This document shows positions 10,501 through 18,317 of a stretch of 48,053 nucleotides of DNA, piece after piece. The notes under the pieces are model-generated. The model had not been told where the DNA came from. It saw only the letters and a list, made by a program, of their open reading frames with translations, and made no database searches. Origin of the DNA: an uncultured Verrucomicrobiota bacterium (GTDB lineage: Bacteria > Verrucomicrobiota > Verrucomicrobiia > Limisphaerales > UBA1096); the NCBI GenBank assembly GCA_913030945.1, contig CAJWEP010000003.1:1-48053 (forward strand). Reading direction: 5' to 3'. Position numbers and translations under genes: made by a program. Within the stretch, counting starts at the first letter, position 1, and every line of letters begins with the position of its first letter.

Positions 10501-10742
10501 TGTTCCAGCCCCGGGATGCCGGCGAGCGCCGTCTCGAGCGGGAACGTCACCAACCGCTCGATGTCGCTCGTCGAAAACGCCGCGTGCTCGACGTTGATTT
10601 GCACCTGCTTGTTCGTGATGTCCGGCACGGCATCGATCGGCAGTTGCGACAACGACCACGCACCGAACACCGCCGCCACGAGCGTCAACGCCACCACCCA
10701 GTGACGCTGCTCGACAGAATATTTCAGGATTCGTTCAATCAT
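7548..10742 (-). CDS. czcA: CzcA/HME-type heavy-metal efflux RND transporter
   Basis: 1064 aa; [39 protein letters not shown] (HME-RND TM4 motif), [38 protein letters not shown]. Confidence 0.93.
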   Translation of the reverse strand: [1064 protein letters not shown]

Positions 10743-10754
10743 GAAGACTCCCTT

Positions 10755-11996
10755 TTAGTGCGAGTGGTCGTGCCCAGCCATGGCCTTGCCCAACTCGGCC
10801 TTGAGCAGGAAACCGCCTCGAACGACGAGCGCCTCGCCGTCCACCAAGCCACGCTTCACCGGCCTCCAGTCGTCGACCTCGGGGCCAACCGCCACCTCTC
10901 GCGCCTCGAACGTGTTCGCCTCGCCCGGCACCGGCACGAACACCACCGGCTGCCCGCCGATGTCCTGCACGGCCTTGGCCGGGACGGCGACCGATCGCTC
11001 AGCAGCGGCACCCGCCGGCAGCTTGGCCGCGACAAACATTCCGGGTCGCCATGAACCATCCCGATTGGCCACGACCGCCCGCGCCCGAACCGTGCGCGCG
11101 CCCGGCGTAGCCACCGGACTGACGTAATCGAGCGCGGCCGTGGCACTCCGACCGGTCGCCGGATCAGTCAGCGTCACGGACTGGCCCGCTTTCAACGCGG
11201 CGGCCCGCGCGGGCGACACCTCCGCAATCAGCCAGAGTTCACCCAGCCCGGCCACGACGAAAAGGTGCGACTGCTCCGGGCTAACCGTTTCGCCCAACGT
11301 GACGCCGCGCTCGACCACCGTGCCGCCGATCGGCGCGCGCACCTCGGCTTGAGGACGGATCACCCCGGTCTCCTCGAGCCGCGCGATGTCGGGCTGGGTC
11401 ATGCCGAACAATTGCAGCCGATTGCGTCCGCCGGCTTGGGTGGCCCGGGCCGACTTGAGCCGGGCCTCAGCAGCACTAAGGACGACCTCCCGTTGTTGTA
11501 CATCCGCCCGCGAGACCGCCTCGGCGGCGGCCAGTTCCCTGCCGGATTGAAAATACTGCTCCGCAGTTTGAAACCCTGTCGTGGCGGCGGCCAGTTCGGC
11601 GAGTTTGGCCAAATGATCGTTCTGCGCCGCGCCAAGCTCGGCGCTCTCGATGACGAACAACAATTCGCCCGCAGCAACCGAATCGCCGACGCCCTTGGCC
11701 AAGCGCGACACGCGGCCGCTCACCAGTGTGCCGACGTGCGCCAAGGCGTCCTCGTTGTAAGCCAGCCGCGCCGGGGCTGAAAACGTCTCACGCAACGCGC
11801 GCTGTTCCGCTTGGCCAAGCGCGATGCCGTGATGCTCGATGGCGGCGGCAGAGAGGACGATCTCATCCATGTGCGGCTCATCGGGTGAATCATGGCCGTG
11901 GCCGTGATCGCCGTGTGAATGGTCGTGTGCGTCGCCGCAGCCAACCAGCCAAAAAGCCAGCGCGCCGATGGTTGAAAAGGTGAAGATGGATTTCAT
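10755..11996 (-). CDS. czcB: CzcB-like efflux RND periplasmic adaptor subunit
   Basis: Signal peptide/lipoprotein-like N-terminus FWLVGCGDAHDHSHGDHGHGHDSPDEPH with His-rich tract; HlyD/MFP features EVRAPIGGTVVERGVTLGETV; C-terminal His motif AGHDHSH. Confidence 0.9.
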   Translation of the reverse strand: MKSIFTFSTIGALAFWLVGCGDAHDHSHGDHGHGHDSPDEPHMDEIVLSAAAIEHHGIALGQAEQRALRETFSAPARLAYNEDALAHVGTLVSGRVSRLAKGVGDSVAAGELLFVIESAELGAAQNDHLAKLAELAAATTGFQTAEQYFQSGRELAAAEAVSRADVQQREVVLSAAEARLKSARATQAGGRNRLQLFGMTQPDIARLEETGVIRPQAEVRAPIGGTVVERGVTLGETVSPEQSHLFVVAGLGELWLIAEVSPARAAALKAGQSVTLTDPATGRSATAALDYVSPVATPGARTVRARAVVANRDGSWRPGMFVAAKLPAGAAAERSVAVPAKAVQDIGGQPVVFVPVPGEANTFEAREVAVGPEVDDWRPVKRGLVDGEALVVRGGFLLKAELGKAMAGHDHSH

Positions 11997-13336
11997 TGTT
12001 TTTCTTTTGTTGTTTTTGTTTTGAAAATGGCCGCCGCACCTCCCGAGGCACGGCGGAGTTCGGTCGAGGCGTGTGCCGCCCGGAGCTCCAGTTGGACAGC
12101 CCGTAATTGAGCTTTTTGCAGGTCGAGCTCGGCCAGCAGCAGCGGCGTGATTCCCGACTGGCCGCTCTCGTAAATAGTGCGGGCCAGGTCCACCCGCTGC
12201 TGCTGAAGCGGCGTCAACTGCCCGCGAGCCTGCGCGGCGACAGCGGCGAGCTTGGCCTGCGCAGCGTGCGCCTGCCGGACTTCCTGCACGGTTTGCCGCA
12301 CGGTTTGCGTGAGCCGATGCCGCGCGGCGAGCGCCAAGGCGCGGGCCTTGCCACGGCGCGCCTGCCCCCAGTCGAACAACGGCAGCGGCACGGCCAATGA
12401 CGGGCCAAGCGACCAGTCGCCTTCCCGCTCAGCGTCCAGGCCGGCAGCGCTACTCTCGATCAACGCCAAGCGGGCGAGCGCGCGGCCGTCCTCGAGCGCG
12501 GCCAGTTGCCAGCGGTCGGCCAGAATCTCCGGTCGGTTTCGGAGAGCAGCAGCCAGCCACTGCGCTTCCGACCCGGCGTGTGCGGCAACCGGCAACGGCG
12601 TAGTTTGCGGCCAATCCGCGTCGCCGGAGGGCTGGCCAAGCAATCGGGCGAGAGTGAGTCGTTCGCGAGTCAGACTCAGGCGGCGATCCTGCAAATCGAT
12701 GCGGGTTTCGGCGCGGCGCGCCTCGAGTGCGGCGACGTCCAGCCGTGTGCCCTCGCCGGCGGTGAGTCGGTGTCGGGCGATTTGCAACAGCCGGTCGATG
12801 TGGCTGTCGCCCTGTTCAAGCAGCGCCACCTCCCGCCGAAGCGCATTGGCGGTGTGGTAACTTTTTTCCATGTCGGCAATGACGTTGAGCGCCGCGGCGA
12901 CCGCCCGGGCGCCGGCGGCGCGGAGCCGGTTGTCGGCGGCGCGAATGCGGCGGGGCGCCAGCAGCGCAGCGGCAAGGTCCGCTGCCAAGCCGGTTTCCGT
13001 CACGGGGCTGCCGCCACCCTTCGGGTAGCGGAACACTATACTCAACACCGGATTGGGAGGGAGCCTCGACTGCCGCGCATCGGCCTGCGCAGCGCGAACT
13101 TCGGCCAAGGCGGCCTGCAGCGTCGGCGATTGGCGCACCGCCCGCTCAATGGCAGCGGGAAGGTCGAGCGCATTGCCGATCGGCGGCGCGTCCGTCGGGA
13201 GCGCCTCGGCGCGGAACTGGACGGCGTTGGCCAAGCCGGCGGCGGCACGGATATCCGGCCCCGGGGGAGTGGCGCAACTCACGCCCAGCCCGAGGCCAAG
13301 CGCGCAAAAAAAGTAACGAGTTTTCTTGAACAACAT
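11993..13336 (-). CDS. czcC: TolC/CzcC-like outer membrane efflux protein
   Basis: Lipoprotein-like N-terminus LGLGVSCATPPGPD, NPVLSIVFRYP, GPSLAVPLPLFDWGQARRGKARA, YESGQSGITPLLLAELDLQKAQL; ATGA overlap with czcB. Confidence 0.85.
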   Translation of the reverse strand: MLFKKTRYFFCALGLGLGVSCATPPGPDIRAAAGLANAVQFRAEALPTDAPPIGNALDLPAAIERAVRQSPTLQAALAEVRAAQADARQSRLPPNPVLSIVFRYPKGGGSPVTETGLAADLAAALLAPRRIRAADNRLRAAGARAVAAALNVIADMEKSYHTANALRREVALLEQGDSHIDRLLQIARHRLTAGEGTRLDVAALEARRAETRIDLQDRRLSLTRERLTLARLLGQPSGDADWPQTTPLPVAAHAGSEAQWLAAALRNRPEILADRWQLAALEDGRALARLALIESSAAGLDAEREGDWSLGPSLAVPLPLFDWGQARRGKARALALAARHRLTQTVRQTVQEVRQAHAAQAKLAAVAAQARGQLTPLQQQRVDLARTIYESGQSGITPLLLAELDLQKAQLRAVQLELRAAHASTELRRASGGAAAIFKTKTTKEKQ

Positions 13337-13407
13337 ATTTTTGAGATAAAAAAGGACACAGCACGACTGCGGACAGTCGCCAAAACGAAGTGGAGCCGGA
13401 CGGCTCT

Positions 13408-13827
13408 TTAAGCGAGAAGTGAGGGGGCGCGGCCAGGGATGGCGGCGCGCGTGATGAAGGCCCAGCGCTTGGCCAAGCCCGGAGGGGCGCGACTGCTCAT
13501 CGGGATGCAGCGTTCCGTCGATGCGGGGATGGTGAGGCGAAAGACATGCTCCCAGGCGAGAGCCGCGTCGAAGTTGAAATCGTAATCAACCGGCTTGCTG
13601 AAGTTGTAGTCGCCGGACTCGATAGCCGTGCATACATCGCACTCGTTGTGCTCGTCACGGGATTGCTGATCACCGTCGTGCTGATGCTCCGATTCGCAGC
13701 AGAATTCCGGGAGCCAGCCCGCGGTGCCCAGCAGGCAATGGGAGGTCGCCGGCAGCCAGATGGCCGCCAGAAACCATACCACGATGAGCCGAAATAACTT
13801 CACCAGGTGGCGAAACAACTCCACGTA
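13408..13827 (-). CDS. Small membrane-anchored Cys/His-rich protein upstream of the czcCBA-like operon
   Basis: VELFRHLVKLFRLIVVWFLAAIW hydrophobic N-terminus then CCESEHQHDGDQQSRDEHNECDVC; start approximate (GTG near 13827; ORF track begins at TTG 13869). Confidence 0.65.
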   Translation of the reverse strand, partial: YVELFRHLVKLFRLIVVWFLAAIWLPATSHCLLGTAGWLPEFCCESEHQHDGDQQSRDEHNECDVCTAIESGDYNFSKPVDYDFNFDAALAWEHVFRLTIPASTERCIPMSSRAPPGLAKRWAFITRAAIPGRAPSLLA

Positions 13828-13908
13828 ACCGCGCCTGTCAAGGACGTAACACTTTGATGGTGCAAACAAGCTCTGTGAGATAAATTGTGCATTTACAGGA
13901 AAAAGCCC

Positions 13909-13936
13909 TTGTCATGCAAATTTTTCTTGGTAATTT
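13909..13936 (+). promoter_or_regulatory. Possible sigma70-like promoter for rpmE
   Basis: TTGTCA (13909-13914), 16-nt spacer, TAATTT (13931-13936), just upstream of ATG 13951. Confidence 0.3.
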
Positions 13937-13950
13937 GCTCGCCCTTTTTG

Positions 13951-14199
13951 ATGAAGGCAGACTTACATCCGGAATATGTGGAATCGACGATTCGTTGCGC
14001 CTGTGGCAATGAAATCAAGACGCGATCCACCAAGCCCACCATGCTCATCGGCATTTGCAACGAGTGCCATCCGTTCTACACCGGCCAGCAGAAATTCGTC
14101 GACACCGCCGGTCGGGTCGACAAGTTCCAGCAGCGCATGGCGAAGACCAAGGCCGCCAGGGAGGCTGCCGACAAGAAGCGTAAAAAGAAGAGCCTTTAG
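13951..14199 (+). CDS. rpmE: Ribosomal protein bL31, Cys-containing type
   Basis: [62 protein letters not shown]. Confidence 0.95.
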   Translation: MKADLHPEYVESTIRCACGNEIKTRSTKPTMLIGICNECHPFYTGQQKFVDTAGRVDKFQQRMAKTKAAREAADKKRKKKSL

Positions 14200-14215
14200 G
14201 CAGCTTTCAGCAGTT

Positions 14216-14251
14216 CGCCCGCGGCAGAGAAACGGTTTTCTCCCGCGGGCG
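14216..14251 (+). terminator. Strong hairpin between rpmE and prfA (terminator or attenuator, no T-tract)
   Basis: CGCCCGCGG-CA-GAGAAACCG-type arm pairs with GTTTTCTC-CCGCGGGCG over nearly the whole 36 nt. Confidence 0.55.
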
Positions 14252-14268
14252 TTCGCTGTATTTGGAGT

Positions 14269-15345
14269 GTGAATCTTCAACCCCACATCAAGCAGTTCTG
14301 CAAACGCCAGGACGAACTGGAAAGCGCCCTCAGCACCCCCGCTGTGGCCAGCGACAACAGGCAGCTCCTCGAGTTAACCCGCGAATACTCGCGGATGAAG
14401 AAACTGGCCGAATTGGGCAAGCGCTACCTCAAGCTGCTTGCCGACATCGACGCCAGCAGGCAGTTGATCCAGGCCGAGCCGGCCGACTCGGAACTGGCAG
14501 AACTGGCCAAGGAGGAACTGCCCGCGCTCGAGGCGGAGCAGGCCAAGCTCGGGCTCGAGTTGCAGTATGGCATCATCCCGCCGAATCCGACCGACTCGCG
14601 CGACACGATCGTTGAGATTCGCGCCGGCGCCGGGGGCGCGGAGTCGGCCCTGTTCTGCGCCGACCTGCACCGCATGTACGTCCGTTTTGCCGAGTCGCAG
14701 GGCTGGAAGGTCGAGTCGATGGATGCCAGCGCGTCCGACCTCGGCGGCTTCAAGGAGGTCATTTTCGGTATCAAGGGACAGGACGTGTTCAGGAAGCTGA
14801 AATTCGAGAGCGGCGTCCACCGTGTGCAGCGCGTACCGGCCACCGAGACGCAAGGCCGCGTGCACACAAGCACCGTCACCGTCGCCGTGCTGCCCGAGGC
14901 GGAGGATGTCGACATCGAGATCAAGCCGGACGATTTGGAGATCAACGTCTGCCGCGCCTCCGGCCCCGGTGGCCAGGGGGTGAACACCACCGACTCCGCG
15001 GTACAGATCCAGCACAAGCCAAGCGGCATGATTGTCCGCTGCATGGACGGGCGTTCACAGCAGAAAAACAAGGAACAGGCGATGAAGGTACTGCGGTCTC
15101 GGTTGCTCGAGCAAAAGATCGCCGAGGAACACGCCAAGTACGCCGCCGAGCGCAAGTCGCAGATTGGCACCGGCGAACGTAACGAGCGCATCCGCACCTA
15201 CAATTTCTCGCAGAACCGCGTGACCGACCACCGCATCGACCTCACGCTGTACAATCTGCCAACGTTCATCGAGGGCGAAATCGATGAGGTCGTTTCAGCC
15301 CTCCTCGCCAACGACCTCCAAGAGCGCTTGGCCGACCTCGAGTGA
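14269..15345 (+). CDS. prfA: Peptide chain release factor 1
   Basis: EIRAGAGGAESALFCADLHRMY and RASGPGGQGVNTTDSAVQIQHKPSGM (GGQ motif); GTG start. Confidence 0.95.
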   Translation: MNLQPHIKQFCKRQDELESALSTPAVASDNRQLLELTREYSRMKKLAELGKRYLKLLADIDASRQLIQAEPADSELAELAKEELPALEAEQAKLGLELQYGIIPPNPTDSRDTIVEIRAGAGGAESALFCADLHRMYVRFAESQGWKVESMDASASDLGGFKEVIFGIKGQDVFRKLKFESGVHRVQRVPATETQGRVHTSTVTVAVLPEAEDVDIEIKPDDLEINVCRASGPGGQGVNTTDSAVQIQHKPSGMIVRCMDGRSQQKNKEQAMKVLRSRLLEQKIAEEHAKYAAERKSQIGTGERNERIRTYNFSQNRVTDHRIDLTLYNLPTFIEGEIDEVVSALLANDLQERLADLE

Positions 15346-15355
15346 CCAAAATTTT

Positions 15356-15934
15356 ATGCAACCTGAAGGACTGATATTCGACTGTGACGGAACGATCGTC
15401 GACACCATGCCGATCCACTACGCGGCCTGGTGCACCACCACGTCCAAGCATGGGCTCGTGTTTCCCGAGGACCGGTTTTATGCGCTCGGCGGCGTCTCAC
15501 CGTTCGAGGTGCTTCGAATGCTCTCCCAGGAGCAAGGCATCGAGATCGACGCCAAGGCGGTGACGCACGAGAAGGAGGCCAAGTACATGGAACTGATCAG
15601 CGACGCCAAGGAGATTCCCGAGATCATGCAGATCGTCCGCGAGAGCCACGGCAACATCCCGATGGCCATCGCCTCCGGCGGCACGCACGAGACCGTCGAG
15701 GGCATCCTGCAACACTGCGGCATCCGGCACTACTTCGACGCCATCGTCACCAGCCAGGATGTGGAAAATCCTAAGCCGGCGCCGGACACGTTTCTCGAGG
15801 CCGCGCGGCGGATCAATGTTGCACCGGAAAAGTGCCGGGCGTATGAAGACGCGGACATGGGCATCAAGGCGATCCTCGCCGCCAGCATGGAGCCGGTCGA
15901 TGTCCGCGACATACTCGCCGCCGCCAGACGCTGA
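15356..15934 (+). CDS. HAD family phosphatase / beta-phosphoglucomutase-like
   Basis: MQPEGLIFDCDGTIVDTMPIHYAAW, AIASGGTHETVEGIL, ENPKPAPDTFLEAA, AYEDADMGIKA. Confidence 0.87.
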   Translation: MQPEGLIFDCDGTIVDTMPIHYAAWCTTTSKHGLVFPEDRFYALGGVSPFEVLRMLSQEQGIEIDAKAVTHEKEAKYMELISDAKEIPEIMQIVRESHGNIPMAIASGGTHETVEGILQHCGIRHYFDAIVTSQDVENPKPAPDTFLEAARRINVAPEKCRAYEDADMGIKAILAASMEPVDVRDILAAARR

Positions 15935-15965
15935 CCCAGCGCTTGGCCAAGCAGCCTAATGATCC

Positions 15966-17207
15966 ATGAAAGGACTCCCCGGCTTTCGCGATTTTTACCC
16001 GGAACCGATTCCCACCGCGGACTCGTGGAGCCTCGATCTGCGCCGACATATCTTCGACACCTGGCGCGGCACCGCCGAGCGCTACGGCTTCCGCGAATAC
16101 GACGGCCCGCCGATCGAGGAACTCGAGCTTTACACCAAGAAGAGCGGCGACGAGATCGTCGGACAGCTGTACAACTTCACCGACAAGGGCAGCCGCAACG
16201 TCTCGCTGCGGCCGGAGATGACCCCCACCCTTGCTCGGATGGCCGCCGCGCATACGCGTAACTACAAGAAACCGATCAAGTGGTTCTCCATCCCCCAACT
16301 CTTTCGCTACGAGCGGCAGCAGAAGGGGCGACTGCGTGAACACTTCCAACTCAACGCCGACATCATCGGCGAGGAAAACCTGGCCGCCGACGCCGAGTTG
16401 ATCGCCCTGCTCATCGACACCCTGCGCAACCTCAAACTGACGAGCGACGACTTCGTCGTACGCCTCAGCAGCCGCCACGCCTGGCAGGACTTTTTCGAAA
16501 ACAGCAGCGCACATGAAAAGGATGTGTGTGACTTTTACCAGATCATCGACAAGCTCGACCGCGAAGACCCGATCGTCTCCGGCGAAAAGTTGGCCAAGCT
16601 CGGTTTCTCCCTCGAGCAGGTGAACGACTTCATCGAGAGCGGCCAAGCGACCGACGAACTCGCCGCCATCATCGGCAACATCGAGGCACGCGGCTTGGGC
16701 GACTTCATCAAGGTCGACTACCAGATCATCCGCGGCCTGGCGTACTACACCGGGCCGGTGTACGAGGCGTTCGACAAGCGGGGCAAATTCCGAGCCATAG
16801 CCGGCGGAGGCCGCTACGATCACCTCGTCAAGCTCGTCTCCGGTGGAAAAACGGATTTACCCGCGCTTGGTTTCGGCATGGGCGATGTCGTGCTTGCCGA
16901 GCTACTCAAGGATCGCGGCCTCGTTCCTCCCCTTGGCCAAGCGCTCGACGCCTTCGTGCAAATCACCGACGAGTCGCTGCGCAACGCCTCGCTTAGCCTC
17001 GTCCAGCAACTTCGCCAAGCCGGACAAGCCACCGAGTATCCACTGCTCAGGGCCAAGCCGGACAAGCAACTCAAGCGCGCCCTTGAGCTAAAAGCCAAGT
17101 GGCTCGTCACCCTCGACAACGCCAACCAAGCCCACATCAAAAACCTAGGAACCCGCGAGGAACAAACCGTCCCATTGGTTGACGTAGCCTCCGCTTTGCA
17201 GGACTAA
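15966..17207 (+). CDS. hisS: Histidine--tRNA ligase
   Basis: KGLPGFRDFYPE, LRPEMTPTLARM, IRGLAYYTGPVYEAFD, AGGGRYDHLV. Confidence 0.94.
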   Translation: MKGLPGFRDFYPEPIPTADSWSLDLRRHIFDTWRGTAERYGFREYDGPPIEELELYTKKSGDEIVGQLYNFTDKGSRNVSLRPEMTPTLARMAAAHTRNYKKPIKWFSIPQLFRYERQQKGRLREHFQLNADIIGEENLAADAELIALLIDTLRNLKLTSDDFVVRLSSRHAWQDFFENSSAHEKDVCDFYQIIDKLDREDPIVSGEKLAKLGFSLEQVNDFIESGQATDELAAIIGNIEARGLGDFIKVDYQIIRGLAYYTGPVYEAFDKRGKFRAIAGGGRYDHLVKLVSGGKTDLPALGFGMGDVVLAELLKDRGLVPPLGQALDAFVQITDESLRNASLSLVQQLRQAGQATEYPLLRAKPDKQLKRALELKAKWLVTLDNANQAHIKNLGTREEQTVPLVDVASALQD

Positions 17208-17277
17208 TCCACCGCGAATTCTGCTCTGGACATTTGCAAGGTGTGGGGCAATATTCTTCCCACCAATCGTTGTACCG

Positions 17278-17709
17278 ATGAATGCCCGGGAAATACTCAA
17301 GGACCGTCAGGGAATCGTCCGATCCATCGCGCCCGATGCCACGGTGTTCGAAGCTGTGGAAGCGATGGACAAATTCAAAGTGGGCGCACTGATGGTGATC
17401 GATAAGAGCAAACTGGTAGGCATCATCTCCGAGCGAGACTATACGCGAAAAGTCATGCTCAAGGATCGTTCCTCCAAGTCCACCAAGGTCTCACACATCA
17501 TGACGCACAAGTTGGCCCAAGTGGGGCCGGAAGCCAGCATCGAAAAATGCATGGACATCATGGGCAAAAGCCGGATTCGCCATCTGCCGGTGGTTGAGAA
17601 AGGGAAAGTGCTAGGCGTCATTTCATCCACCGACCTGCTGCTGCTGACGGTTTCGGAAAAGGACCACATCATCGAGCAGCTCGAGCGCTACATCGCGCCC
17701 GGGTTTTAG
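17278..17709 (+). CDS. Tandem CBS domain protein
   Basis: VFEAVEAMDKFKVGALMVIDKSKLVGIISERDYTRKV and CMDIMGKSRIRHLPVVEKGKVLGVISSTDLL. Confidence 0.9.
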   Translation: MNAREILKDRQGIVRSIAPDATVFEAVEAMDKFKVGALMVIDKSKLVGIISERDYTRKVMLKDRSSKSTKVSHIMTHKLAQVGPEASIEKCMDIMGKSRIRHLPVVEKGKVLGVISSTDLLLLTVSEKDHIIEQLERYIAPGF

Positions 17710-17727
17710 CAACCGCTGGGCCAAGCG

Positions 17728-18162
17728 CTACCTGCTGCGCTTGGCCTTGGGTGACTTGGTCTTTTTTTCTGGCCTAGCCTTGGGCTCGTAATGGGCTGTA
17801 AATGCCTCATCAAAATCGTAACCGCCAACAAAGTCCTCCCGGGTGTCCTTCTCGGTCTTGGCTAGGAGATTGTTCTCGACGAGGTTGAACACGATCTCGC
17901 CGAAATCCTCGGTGGAATGGATGCCCCACTCGTTGAGCAGCAGCTTGGCCATCGGCCCGTAGGTCTCAATCGCAAACTGACGCATGCCGTCGGTCAACTC
18001 CCGCCCGGTGACATGCCGCGGCTCCTTCGCGCCGGACATCTTGGCCATCTTGTGCTGGGTGAAATCGAGTCCCTCGCGCACAAAATGGTAGGCCTCATGC
18101 GGATACCGGTTGTCCTTCGCCAGGATCGTCTCCAGCACTTCGTTGTAGTCGAACTGTTGCAT
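17728..18162 (-). CDS. Minf_1886 family-like conserved protein
   Basis: FDYNEVLETILAKDNRYPHEAYHFVREGLDFTQHKM...REDFVGGYDFDEAF; family recalled from memory. Confidence 0.75.
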   Translation of the reverse strand: MQQFDYNEVLETILAKDNRYPHEAYHFVREGLDFTQHKMAKMSGAKEPRHVTGRELTDGMRQFAIETYGPMAKLLLNEWGIHSTEDFGEIVFNLVENNLLAKTEKDTREDFVGGYDFDEAFTAHYEPKARPEKKTKSPKAKRSR

Positions 18163-18317
18163 CAGTTTTCAGACCGTCCGGGCGACGGTTCGGTTGGCTT
18201 GAGTATGCATGATTTCACTCCCCACCCGATAAGCAGGAGCAATGCCACCGCGCAGATCATTTTCTGCTCCTTCGGTGTGAGGTGATTCCGGGCGATGTTG
18301 GAGGGCGAAAATTTCAC
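18162..18317 (-). CDS. Unlisted 51-aa single-TM small protein between leuS and the Minf_1886-like gene
   Basis: My translation: (V)[53 protein letters not shown] overlaps leuS TGA (GTGA); its TGA overlaps the next ATG (TGATG). Confidence 0.7.
   Translation of the reverse strand: MKFSPSNIARNHLTPKEQKMICAVALLLLIGWGVKSCILKPTEPSPGRSEN

Noticed and set aside
15864-16823. 319-aa minus-strand ORF
   Set aside because: Antisense shadow of hisS with no recognisable domain
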